From assembly GCF_921293095.1 (NCBI RefSeq), contig NC_060247.1:114595111-114659110 (forward strand): a DNA stretch of 64,000 nt. Direction: 5' to 3'. This document shows, one piece after another, positions 13,381 to 24,065 of the stretch; position 1 is the first letter of the stretch, and every line of letters begins with the position of its first letter. A program made the position numbers and the translations under genes. Under the pieces are notes generated by a model. That model was not told where the DNA came from and searched no databases. It saw only the letters and a list, made by a program, of their open reading frames with translations. Source of the DNA: Ischnura elegans (taxonomy: Eukaryota > Arthropoda > Insecta > Odonata > Coenagrionidae).

Positions 13381-13779
13381 CACCCAACAAGCAGTCAAAA
13401 AAAAGCTTATGTCTGAAAAAGGGAGTAATTTTCCACCTTTGAGCCTTAAAAGTAATTTCACCGTATTCATAGCAAAAGTTATCTGGATGGTTCACGCACT
13501 ATCTAGGCTTGAATAAAGCTAAGCCACTTCTCAGCGATTACATTATAATAAGCTGTAATTTCCTGCGATCAACAAAATTCTCAAACTATTCTGAAACAAC
13601 TCGGTTGAAATCAATTTGATTCCAATGTGCAGCACTCTTTTATATTTTGAATTCATAAGTTAGCAGCAAGATTATTCTATGCAAGCTAAATTTTAATGCG
13701 CCATTGTGGGTACATAAGCACTGAATTTTTAATCAAGAGAAACTCACGATTCCGCCAAAAATATAGGGGGTAGGATGTG

Positions 13780-14150
13780 CCGCGTAAGTTCAGTCCTGCT
13801 GGACTACAGTCTGCGCCAGAGAGAGGCTCAAGGGCGCCGCGCCGATTACATTACAGCTACAGCTGCATCTACATAATAACCTGCGAGGCACGTCTAGGGT
13901 GTTTAACAGGGGAGCACGCATTAGGAAACGCCGACGACCAGAGACCGGAAGTCTTAGCCCCTGAATGTTTGTCCAACCATACATGCGTCGGCAGTGGATT
14001 TGCGCAAATAAAGAATTTTCACGGGCACAAAAAAGCGTCAATAGCAATTGTAGTCACAGCGGATGCAATACCGCGCGTGTGTCAACAAACACTCACGTCA
14101 ATCTTAGCGATGATACGACGTTTTTTCTTAAAAGACCGTAAATACTGAGT
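13780..14150. repeat. GC-richer stretch with a small dispersed repeat
   Basis: A block reading CTACATAATAACCTGCGAGG and then CTAGGGTG (about 13868-13902) resembles 54735-54770, where CATAGTACCCTGCGAG is followed by CACCTCTAGG. This suggests the same repeat in both places. The overlapping open frames on both strands show no family motif. Confidence 0.4.
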
Positions 14151-14362
14151 ATTGAGAATCGGATATCTTTTATTCGTCCGGTCTTTTTCGGAGTGATCCG
14201 AAATTATTATGCTCGTTCTAGAGGTCATTTTATAAATATTTATTGGCGCAAATCATCATGGGACACGTGACACATGGGTGAGACATGGGTGATACTAACA
14301 TCCGTGAGGGATGATGTCTTCCGATTTCCCCTCTTTGGTGGGTCCACGGTAGCTCACAATGC

Positions 14363-14400
14363 TATATAAGCAGAGGCTCACAGCATTTCCAAGTCACTTT
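14363..14400 (+). promoter_or_regulatory. TATA box and initiator, candidate promoter of the acyl-CoA synthetase gene
   Basis: TATATAAG lies at 14363-14370, and about 30 bp downstream GTCACTTTC (14393-14400) fits the arthropod initiator TCAKTY with a start near 14395. The spacing is right for TATA-initiator pairing. The stretch just downstream contains no ATG and is followed by a strong splice donor at 14468. Linking it to the gene whose coding part starts at 23829 is inference: it is the nearest same-strand donor with a promoter, and no other plus-strand host exon intervenes. Confidence 0.55.
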
Positions 14401-14467
14401 CACCAGGACAGCGGAATTGAGAAGACCAGACGCATCTGATCCAGAATCATCCCGTACGATATATTCG
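14395..14467 (+). other. Candidate non-coding first exon (5' UTR)
   Basis: The stretch runs from the inferred initiator to a consensus donor CG|GTAAGT at 14468-14473. It has no in-frame ATG of useful length. Its presumed partner is the acceptor TCTCGCAG ending at 23816, just before the ATG at 23829, which gives a 5' intron of about 9.3 kb. Transcript evidence is needed to join the two. Confidence 0.5.
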
Positions 14468-14741
14468 GTAAGTTTTAGTATTTAAACTCAATGAATACGC
14501 CAATGCTTGCAGTATCTTTCACCTGATAGACTCATAATACTCTTGCTGTACATATTTAAATACGAAATAATGAATAAACGGCCTGAATGTTTGCTTCACA
14601 TTGGTGGCATCTGAAAATTTTCATATCAATACGTTACATTATGCTTCATTGCGTTGGATTTATTAACACTTTGGGTGCTAAGGGCGTAATATTACGCCTC
14701 GTAAAATCCTTCGATTTTTGGTACCTACGTAATTTTACGCC

Positions 14742-14960
14742 ATCCGTCTCTTGAAAATCGTAGCCTGCCATTTTTCAACCTAGTAGTGCTAACCTCTAAA
14801 TAAACAAATGAAAAAAACGATAGAAAAATTAATTTTTTTGTGAAATCAATAAGATTTTTGCTACAGGCGTCATATTACTTCATCCGTCTTTTAAAAAATC
14901 GTAGTTTGCTATTTTTTAACAAAATGGCACTAGCCTCTAAATAAATAAATGAAAAAAAGG
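14742..14960 (+). repeat. Direct repeat of about 80 bp, period 140 bp
   Basis: The block 14742-14820 (ATCCGTCTCTTGAAAATCG to AACCTCTAAATAAACAAATG) recurs diverged at 14882-14960 (ATCCGTCTTTTAAAAAATCG to AGCCTCTAAATAAATAAATG). The two copies lie in the presumed first intron. No coding potential is evident. Confidence 0.7.
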
Positions 14961-15959
14961 AAAATTCATTCATTAAAGGGATACCAAACACCTATTTCTC
15001 GCATCAACGGTTAGTTCTTAATAAATAACACAAAATTATTGGAAGCGGCCAATACTGAGAGAAAGATCTACAGTACTAAGGTCGGCACGGTAAGTATTAA
15101 AAAACAATTTTATTTAATTATTTTTATTTAATATTAGTTATACACTTTTATTTTCGATTACTTAGATCGCAATTTTGCACTGTTTCTCGCGGAAAAATAT
15201 TGTAATATTTGCCAGTACGACCCTGTACCCCACATGAGATGGGGTGAAAATCGCCTTGACCCACTGCCCCCCTAAATGCCACCCGTAATTAATACGATAG
15301 ATAACCCCAAATGCGTGTACAAAGTACCACCTATCACCTATTTTAGTCCTTTTTAACTAGGTAAAAAAACTAATTACTACACCTTTCCGTTAGGCAAAAC
15401 ATCTTTCTTCCTTAATGATTTCTATTGGTCATGAAATGGCAAAGAGATTCTCTTTTTATGTTTTTTATGTTACACTGAATGATATTTATTTTTAATTGCT
15501 CAAGCAATATAAGCCATTAGCGTAGCCTTCGAATATCTAACGGCTTCAATTCTAATTTATTTCTGATAATTTGTATATCGCTTTCTTTACGGATTTAGCA
15601 GTATTTTTTTAACTGCGTGTATTTTCTTTGTATTCTATTAATTTAACGTACACAGTATTTCTGCGCTGAATCTTATTTACTCGTTACATATCAAGGGTAT
15701 GGCATTTCGTATGCGGAGTATTACCTCTCTCTTGCTATGTCATCCACAAATATTTCCAAGAAAGCTTGACGAATCCAGGGGCGGTCTGGGTAGATTGAGA
15801 GCCCTTGAGAAGGGCTTATGGTGGGGCAATCCTTACTCCTTACCGGGGAATTCGGTAGTCCTCTTCGGAAAATTTTAGGAAACTGCATGCACGAAAAAGA
15901 TTTTTTCTCGATTCTCTCTTTTAAAAACAAGACAAAAGTTAATGAAAATTAGATTTTCG

Positions 15960-17240
15960 CATTAAAACATACTGTGAAAAGTGATCATTTCAGGTGTAAA
16001 GCTAGTAAATTTTAAAGTGTAGTAAAGTTCTCTCATATATTTAGAAAATGCTTTCCTGGACGCTGCACTGAAATTTAAAAAAAGGCTCAAAAATAACCTT
16101 ACAGTTAACCTTTTCCCAAATTCATCAGGTTCTCTAATACCTTCATTTATTTTCACATAATATTTTAACGCTATTCTGTAACGAAAGCTACCTATGAAAT
16201 CGTAAAATTTTATAATTGCAATAATCTTAGGTTCAAGTAATTACTTATAACGCGGGGAAATCATTTTTCAGATGACTCTTAAACGCATCAGAATCAGCTC
16301 TTAAAAAGGAAAACTTTACGTTCTTTCTTGAACATTTCAGTGTAATTTAGAGAAACCTTTGCAGTTACTACCCTATGGTCACTTATTCCTTCGGCGGTTC
16401 TCACGTTTATTACCTGATGAGGTACACTTGTCGCTAATAAATCAAGAATACTGTCTCCTCTGTTGGGTGCGGATGCTCTTTGAAACAATGAATTTTATGT
16501 AAAAATGTGTAATGACGCCTCGCAAATCAATTAATCTCCCCCACCAGGAATGAAGCTATACGTCTCCTAATCCTTAGAAGGTGCGTTGAAATCTTCACCA
16601 AAAATCAAGTTTCTTTCAGGATACTTGGATGCTATGCTGTTTATTTGGGTTTCAAAATCTAACTTTGACGTTAAATCTGTGTTTGGCGCTCTTTAGTACT
16701 AGCTACTACTATATTTTTAGATTTAAGATATTTATTTGAATACCACACAGATTAAACGCTGGTCTCAGTTATGGTTTCCGCTTATCTGACGATTGAATTA
16801 TTTACAGCTATAAATACTCCGCCTCCAGTTCGATTAATTCTATCTTTTCGATGAACAATGAACGATTTTGGGAAGATTTTACCATCTAAATCTTCATCTG
16901 TTAGTCAACTATATGTTCCCATAATAACATTTTACTTCGTCCTATAAATTAAATGGTAGAATTCGGGAATTTAATTCCTTAAACTACGGCCATTAATTAA
17001 TGTCAGGGTGATTACTTTGAAACTAGTATTATTGCGATTTTGGGACTGTTTTTGATTCGCTCTTGTCGATTAGACTATTTTTAGGCTCTATATCCCTACT
17101 TCATGGTTCTGCAGATTTTATTGTCTCACCATACTTTAACCTTGACTGCCTTTGATATTATGATTCAACTGATGTTTCTCATGCTTAAAGTTATAACCTG
17201 TATTATTGTAAATTGGTAATGCTCATTATGACAGGGTGAT
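15960..17240 (-). pseudogene. Decayed LINE endonuclease region (CR1/jockey-like)
   Basis: On the minus strand the translation contains, in order, a block like KDRINRTGGGVFIAVNNSIV (complement about 16790-16860), GEDFNAP (about 16590), and the frame 16294-16488 with NRGDSILDLLATSV and GISDHRVVTAKV. These match the later motifs of APE-type LINE endonucleases: R--GGGV-I-V, GDFN, ILDL--TN and GISDH. Many stops separate them. The reverse transcriptase is absent, so only a 5' fragment remains. It lies inside the presumed long 5' intron. Confidence 0.7.
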
Positions 17241-17450
17241 TTTTCTTTCTTTCACTCTATTCTCATTTCTTGAAGAACTTTTACCTGTGAGAACATCTGA
17301 ATTTACCCTTTTATTGACCAACCCACCATTATATCTACACCCTTCCCTACTCTCTACTCTAAAAAAAAGACCTTCAGGGCTAAATATGCTACACGGCGAA
17401 AAATACGTTTAAGTTCACTCAACAACGTCCCAGAACTAAATCTATGGTGA

Positions 17451-18769
17451 CCACTGATACCTAAACAATGTGAATTATTTTTCTGGAAGATGACTAATGA
17501 TGCAATGTTTACCACTTCATGTTTTAAGGGGGATGCAAGCATGCCTTCCTTGGCTTTCCTAGTGTGGCTCCACAACAAGAGCTTAGAGCCTTCCCCAACT
17601 GAAGTTGAGCGCAAACCACCTTTGTCTGGTGTGAGAAACCAACTCCTTATGGCCACTGATCTAGGAAATTTGAAGCCTGTGGACCCAATTCTTGGAATTG
17701 GTGATTTCAAGGACCGGGTATAGATGGACTGCAGGGAAAATAACAATCAATGTGTTCTGTTGGCTTACAACTCTCCCTCTCACTCCCTTGAGCAGTTGGA
17801 CTTATTTTATTTGGGCATTTTATTTAAAACTCAAAATTTGACCCATAAGCTCTATGAGGATTCAGCTGACAGGTTTTCGGAGTTATTACCGCGTAGATTC
17901 ATCTCTGCAGACGACAGTTTCACCGGCATTACAGCAGGCTTCTTCAGGTCAATGAAGTGGAGATCCGTGGTATCGCCCGTCTCTTAAACACCCCGTCGGA
18001 GGCCGGTGCAAGAAGCCTTCTGCAATACCGGCGAAATTGTCGTCTGCAGAAATGAATCTACGCGGTAGGAACTCCGAAAACCTGTCTGCTGAATCCTCAC
18101 CACACCGCGAAAGCCTACAGGAGCTCTATGAGGACTTTATTCAATTTGCTAAGTCAAAAATGACCCTGCCCCTTTGTTTACAAGCATCATCATTGACTGT
18201 TGGGCAGGCATCATGTCACCTGTGGCATAAGTTGAGGCATGCACGATTGGGTGCCTCAATTATTTATACAGAGGGTAACTATAAGATGGATGGTGATGGT
18301 GCCCTGGCAGAGCTGCTGTTGGGTGCTCGACCATTTAAAATCACAGGGCCAATGGAGAGGGGGAAAGACCTAGAAGGTGATGTAATTAAGTCATTAAGAC
18401 GAGAGTTGGGTGTTAGTTTTGAAAATACAGGACTTTTATTGAAAGCTGAACTCCCTGAATTTGTGGCATCGCCTGATTAGTTCTGAATATGTGGTAAAGG
18501 TGAAGTGTCCCACATCTGAAACATGCAAGAATTATATTAGCAAATGTGGGAAAGTGGGCGGTAGATGCCATGCAAAACTGCAACTCCAAATGTTGTTTTA
18601 TGGGAAGGAAATAGGAATATTGTGCGTTGCTGACCCTAAGTACGAAGTCATTTCCAAAATTGAAATTAAAAATGTCAATTATTATACAAATTTAGCGAAG
18701 ACACTGGTTGACTGGGCCAGAGAACTCTGGAGAAAAAATATATTCCCACTGTTAATTAAAGCCCTTTGA
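17451..18769 (+). pseudogene. Broken YqaJ-like nuclease gene, interrupted by a foldback element
   Basis: Three plus-strand frames form one damaged gene. The first (to 17720) ends at a TAG (17721-17723), after which the same frame continues to about 17860. A 261-bp foldback insertion follows, then the frame resumes at 18122. Near 18476 a one-base shift moves reading to the 18461 frame, which stops at 18767-18769. Motifs fit the YqaJ/lambda-exonuclease-like nuclease fold: WHKLRHARLGAS (W-x3-R-x2-R-x-AS), then MERGKDLE, FVASPD and VVKVKCP (normally VEIKCP), then a Gln-rich helix KLQLQM. Such genes are common in invertebrate mobile DNA, so a transposon origin is plausible but unproven. The stop and the frameshift argue against function. 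A polyadenylation signal AATAAA follows at 18774. Confidence 0.65.
17848..18134 (+). mobile_element. Foldback element with 13-bp direct repeats, inserted in the YqaJ-like gene
   Basis: Inverted arms of about 90 bp (17855-17948 and 18009-18099) flank a 60-bp spacer. The 13-bp sequence AGCTCTATGAGGA occurs at 17848-17860 and again at 18122-18134, bounding the insert like a target-site duplication. On either side the host frame reads Leu-Tyr-Glu-Asp, so removing the insert plus one repeat rejoins the frame. Read on the minus strand, the left arm contains CTGAAGA, then CCGGTGAAACTGTC, resembling the CUGANGA and GAAA halves of a hammerhead ribozyme. Confidence 0.75.
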
Positions 18770-18773
18770 TTTC

Positions 18774-18779
18774 AATAAA
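18774..18779 (+). terminator. Polyadenylation signal after the YqaJ-like pseudogene
   Basis: AATAAA occurs 5 bp after the stop codon of the last frame of the broken nuclease gene, in the sequence TTCAATAAAATG. The position fits a compact transposon-type gene. Confidence 0.5.
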
Positions 18780-18799
18780 ATGTTTTAATGGATTTTACT

Positions 18800-20460
18800 T
18801 TACAATTTCTTTTAAAACCTTAATCCATTTAAATTTCACCAGAAGTCAACTGTCTATGTTAACAACCTATCTCTGTATTCCATAATTGGAATGGTTGGAT
18901 TATGGAGGGCAAAATGTAAGTAATGTGAATATGAAAATATGAGTTACCAGAGAAAATATGAGGTGCTTCTAAACTTATGGTAAAATACTGATTTCAGAGG
19001 TTTGTAGAATGTTTTTAATGCTTTTATTTACAAGTATTGCTATAATAATAGACAAGCTCTCACTGACTCATTAAATTGCAATAACTAATCACACTTCTTA
19101 ATTATCTTATTTTCTAAATTTATCAATCCTGTAGCTATTTTATTGGCATAAATTTTACGCAATTTTTCTGACAATTTGCCATTTAAGTTACATTTCATTA
19201 CCATATAAGGCTCCGCTGCCCTCCCCAAAACTCCGCCCGTGCACCTTTTCCCCGTTAGTGCCGCCCAGAGTCCCGGAGGAAGCGGCCGGAACGGCGGCCC
19301 CCGCTGCAGTACTACCTCGGAGTACTCGGAACGGCATATATGACGTCAGACCCATGGAAACGACCACGCCCCCTTTCGAACGCCGTTTTTCGCGCCATTG
19401 GATTTTCGAGAACTTTGAGAATTTTTATCTCGGGAACGAAGCGTTACCTAGCCCTCGGGTTTTTTGCGTTGTGCAAGATTCAACGTCCTGTATCTCCTCT
19501 ATTTTTTTCAAAAAATGTGCAAGTTCTCCATTATCACTTTAAAAGGTATTAGTGCGTCAATTGCGACTGAAAATTTTCTCAATCATATGCACATGATTGC
19601 TACAAGTTTAATTGACGACACACAATTTTTCTAGGTAAATTCCATAAATCGTAAAACAAAACTAACATTTTTTTCCCCTAGTCAGTGGAAAAAAACATTT
19701 ATTTTCTGCAGTTTGATACCCCACTTTCTTTCCAATTTATTTGAAAACCAATATTTTTAAATCAAAAAAATGCATGACATTTTGCTTACTTGTGACAATA
19801 TGTAAGGATCAAATAGATATCTAAATTAATATGAACAAAAATAATGGAGGAAAAAAGGACGAAAAATATACTCCAATGAATTCACACTTCGCTTGGGACA
19901 ATATCTCTCCTGTTATAAAATTCGAAATCTCAGCAGCACTTCGATGTCAGTATCAACATCTGCGTTTGTACACCTCGGTCCTAATCGGTCACTTCTCAGA
20001 TGGAAATCAGGTGGAGGTCTTCTCCGATTGTTCAATACCTCATTACCCTCCCTGTTGCGTTTCTCCGAGTAGTACACGGTACTTCAATTTTTATTCATCC
20101 TTCGCTATGTTTCCGCTACTGTTAAGCCTGCCTCCAACAAGCTGACTACTTTTCCCCCTTTCGCCTGCTGACAAAGGCATCTTAAATCAAGATAGGAACA
20201 TATCCTTCTCGATCGCAAGAAAAGCGCGTTCTGGCAATGTGCTCGTCAGTCCTTCCGGAAAAGCTAAAGCTCCTTCAAAATCAACTTCATTCAAATACGT
20301 GGGCAGTGATTTTTGCCGTATCGTTGAGATAGGCGAAGGAAAATTCAGAGGAGCGTTCCCATTGTGCGCACATGATGCCGTCGAATGCGCCTCAATTCTA
20401 CGGAGTTCATCGCGAATCATGCTCTGGGTTGCGGGGGACTCAGTAGTCGGTCGCGTATTT
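18800..20460. other. Intronic or intergenic stretch with a GC-rich patch
   Basis: Mostly AT-rich. Between about 19210 and 19450 the DNA is CpG-rich and includes ATGACGTCAGA, a CRE-like site. The overlapping frames there show no family motif. Nothing else could be identified. Confidence 0.3.
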
Positions 20461-20464
20461 GGAC

Positions 20465-20620
20465 GACGGAGATAGGAAATGGTTTGCCTTGTTTGAATTT
20501 CCCTCACAGACCAAAGAATAACAACCCACTGGAAAGGAAACCCACTATTCCGCGGAGCGATAGTGGCGGCACAAACTTTGTTGGGATACTTTTTTCCCCC
20601 ATAGTACTTACATTAAGGAG
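20465..20620 (-). repeat. Dispersed repeat, copy 2 (matches 11462-11600)
   Basis: The minus strand repeats the ordered blocks of copy 1, including the G- and A-rich run before GTATCCCAACA, the GTGCCGCCAC block, and GAGGGAAATTCAAA. The copies are diverged but collinear. Confidence 0.65.
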
Positions 20621-21816
20621 CCACTGAATGACAGCTCCTTCCATACAAGAAGACTAGATTGCTAAAGGAAGAGGCTAAATAGTTCGGCCCCGAGAAAAAC
20701 ACACGTAATACTTTTCCACGGAATCAAATGCGATTTTGCTCGGGCTCGGATCCCTGGCAGAAAATAAACTTCTAGGTATACTCCGGCTTGGGCTTCTAAG
20801 TTTTAATAATAAAAAAGCACTATAAAAAATAAAACATATGGCCGTTCGCGCATATTCATCCCTCCGCCGATGATTTTGCTGTACCATCGGTTATAGGATT
20901 CGAAGATAGGCACCACACCATTGAGGAAGCTGGACCCAATATCAACTCTTATTACCTGTGTTCAAACTCTCCCTTTAGGTGTGATAATTCCACAAAGGAA
21001 AAACCATTTGGCTTGACTAAGATTCGAACCGGTCCCTCCCAAATTTTGGAATTTTCGCTCTTCAAATGCGCTTGCGGGTGATAGCGTGAATACGCGCCGC
21101 GTATTAATCCTCATTTTTTCCCTGAATAGTAATTCATGGCTTTTTTCCAGTTGTTAGGGGTCGCGCATTTGCAGCAAGACTTAAAAGCCGTGCGACGGTG
21201 GTTTTACAGGGCAAGCTCCTCATGAGAAAGCTTTGATTTAGCGACCATTATCTTTCCCGAGAAATTTATCTCCTGTTTACACGACCGACTTAGCAAAACA
21301 AGAGACAACTTGGAAGTCGCGCGGGCGGGAATTTCCGATACGAAGATTTCGTGCCCCCGGTTTTTGCGAGTGCAGCTTAACGGAGGCAACAGAAATCAGA
21401 ATAAGAAAATTAATGGAGAGACACCACTTTTCCTTAGTGGAAATCGATGCTGAAGATAATTGAAAAAGAACGGAGCAACAAGACGCGCGATACTGGCGAC
21501 AGCTGGAAATGCAAGCTACAAGCTAACACAGCCGGAAAATCAGGGCATGAAAGTCGGCCAATTTTTGTGCGGTACCCTGAGGACAACTGAGATAGCGGCC
21601 TGAACTTTGCGAAACGAATCGCTATAATAGCAGGAGACCCGAGAAAAAATTTATATAGAAAATAAAACGGAAAATCTTCATACAACTTAGATTTTTTACG
21701 AGAGAATAAAAAAATGATGTCCCCTATCTCAAATATCACTACTGTGCAGATAAGTTCCGGATTGCGGCGGCGGATACTCAAACTGAAAGGACGCCTACCT
21801 ACCGCTTGATCTGTCT

Positions 21817-22029
21817 TTTCTGGTGACTAAGTCAGCTTTTTTTCTAGAAATATATCGTGGAACAGCATATTAAATGATACACAAAGATATCGCACTGTCC
21901 ACTTAATTTTAATCTTCCAATTCTACTGCACGTGTTTCAATTGGCTTGCAATCATCAACACGTACAGTACCTGATGATGGTTGCAAGGCGGGCATTACAA
22001 TATCTTTGTGTATAATTTCTCTGATGACA
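21817..22029 (+). mobile_element. Hammerhead-type foldback element, CACGTG family, copy 1
   Basis: The element occupies 21829-22017 and begins AAGTCAGCTTTTTT like the copy at 48301. An arm reading AAATGATACACAAAGATATC returns inverted near its right end. The minus strand of the left half reads TTGATGATTGCAAGCC, then AATTGAAACACGTGCAGTAG, a hammerhead core with a C-to-U change in CUGAUGA and a palindromic helix III (CACGTG). The right half has CTGATGATGGTTGCAAG on the plus strand. Degenerate 12-bp direct repeats flank it (TTTCTGGTGACT and TCTCTGATGACA, 9 of 12 identical). Confidence 0.7.
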
Positions 22030-23816
22030 GTTTACTCGCTTTTACCTTAAGTTATCCCCTTGAAATATCTAGGGCAAACGTATAAAGTTGAGGATTGCCT
22101 ACATGCCTGTATCTAATATTTAAAAAATTTCACCTCAACCTTTTCATTAATTTCTCATATGTAATTTTTTTAATCTTTGAGGTACAGGCAAATGTTGAAG
22201 AGGGTCTACTCGTCTTACTGTGATAATTACCTTAAGTTTTTCGCGTGCAATCCGTCGCCAAAAAAGACCGGCTGAGAGGGAGGCATGCGACATCTAAAGC
22301 AATCCTATTCACAATGCATATGCTTATCTGAGAGTGACGTAGCCATCAAATAACTCTGGGTGGACGAGGTTCATCGAATAAGTATTCTTAAATGCACTCC
22401 AAAAGAGGTAAGTTATGAAATTATGGCACTTAATACAAAACACGAGACAGTAAAAAGAACTGGCACATATTTTCACGCCTTCGCGGAGCCTGGATCCCCT
22501 TCAACCCATAAGAAGCTGCATAACACTAGCATACCACCTTAGAGACTACACTTTTTCATGCCAGAATAAAAATCAAATACCGGATTAAGATTGGTAATCT
22601 GAATTTTCCAGAGCACAATGGCCAAGAAACCACACAGTCGAACGATCCGTCTACACGAATTCTGTATTTTTTATAAGCGCTGAAAACAATCTAAGGAAAT
22701 CAATGAGGAAAGAGGTATTCGGTACAATACACGAATAGGGTAAGATTTTAAAATAGAAGTCAATATTTGAACATTAAATCATAATTCAGATTATAGGTAT
22801 TCACTTTGTTATTTGGTTGCTTTGTCAAAATAATAAAACTATTTTCCTCCAGGCGAAAGAAAGGGAAACATTGATGTAGCAAGCGAAAAAGGAAAGAAGA
22901 ATATTTTCGTTTCACGTGACTTAAGAGAAAATGTGATTTAATTTTGGTTCAGGTATGCTCCCTCATCAGCAAGAAATTAAAAATAGAAATCCTTTGCTAA
23001 AGTCTTACTTTTTGTAGTTAATAAATCGTCAATAAATTCCGACCGTGTTCAAAGTTGAATTCTTCAACTTCTCTCTATCCTGGTTTACACATCGCGATTA
23101 ACTGCCATAGAAGTGGATTATTAAGTTCAAATGGTACGTGTAGACAGTGTGTGTGAAGTACAACTGTCTTTGTGGTGCCTTGCGCTCACTTTCCACAGCT
23201 AACAGTTGAATGTAAATGATCTTAAAAAACGACTGATATATTTTACGATTACTGACACCATATGTCTGACCCCAGCGTTGGCGTTTCAAAGAGCGTCGAC
23301 GCTAAAATGAAAAAAAAATCATTTTCTCAGCGTGACGCAGTTTATCTGTGCCTTATACTATTTCATTACCTCATTAAAAGACTTTTTTCCAAGAGATTTA
23401 GAAACCACGAAGTAACCGAAGGTTTTTGGACACAAATATATCTGAATTATTAATGGCGACGACTTTTAGCAGCGACATGAAGGGCTGAGAAATCAATCAA
23501 CAAGGCCTAAAACACCTTAACCTTCAGTATTTCTTCCTTGATTGCTGGCAGGCTTGTTATGATTCATAATTTTAGTGGGTTCATACTCTTGCACCAATGA
23601 GTTATGAGAAATGCCAAGGGCAACGGGATAGTGACATCCTTCCCCAATAGCGATTAATAAGCGAATATTAAAAGAACAATCTTTTATGAAATATTGTTCT
23701 CCTCCAGGCTATAATCCCCCAAAGCCCCCAACCCTGGCTCCGTGCCTGACTGTCTCCCATTTCCATAGAATAATTAAAAAATGCACTAAAGATTATTTTT
23801 TTTACTATTCTCGCAG
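22030..23816. other. AT-rich stretch before the first coding exon
   Basis: No motif-bearing frame and no defined repeat was found. It ends with a pyrimidine-rich tract and the acceptor TCTCGCAG at 23809-23816. It is read here as the 3' end of the long 5' intron of the acyl-CoA synthetase gene. Confidence 0.4.
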
Positions 23817-24065
23817 GTGTCGAGCGTCATGATGCAGAGGGCCCTGCCGTCGGTAGGTCGGATGGTCCTGGGGCTCCGTCCTTGCGTAATCGCTGCCAGG
23901 GCCTGCTCGTCTGGGCAGAGGGTCGAGGCGAAGCTGAGTACGCGGCAGTCGCCAGAAGAGGGCATCGTGGTCATATCTCCTCACACGGGCATCGACGTGG
24001 TGCAGAAGACGATCACAGAGTACCTGTGGCAGCGGGTTGGGGAGTGGCCGGACAGGAGGGCCGTG
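23817..24065 (+). CDS. Acyl-CoA synthetase coding exon 1
   Basis: The exon begins after the acceptor TCTCGCAG at 23816 with a 12-base leader before ATG (23829). It ends in GCC GTG before the donor GTGAGT (24066), phase 0. It encodes the presumed mitochondrial presequence and the start of the N-domain (79 residues). Confidence 0.85.

Noticed and set aside
17354..17746. 130-codon minus-strand frame
   Set aside because: It is the complement of the YqaJ-like pseudogene and shows no motif of its own.
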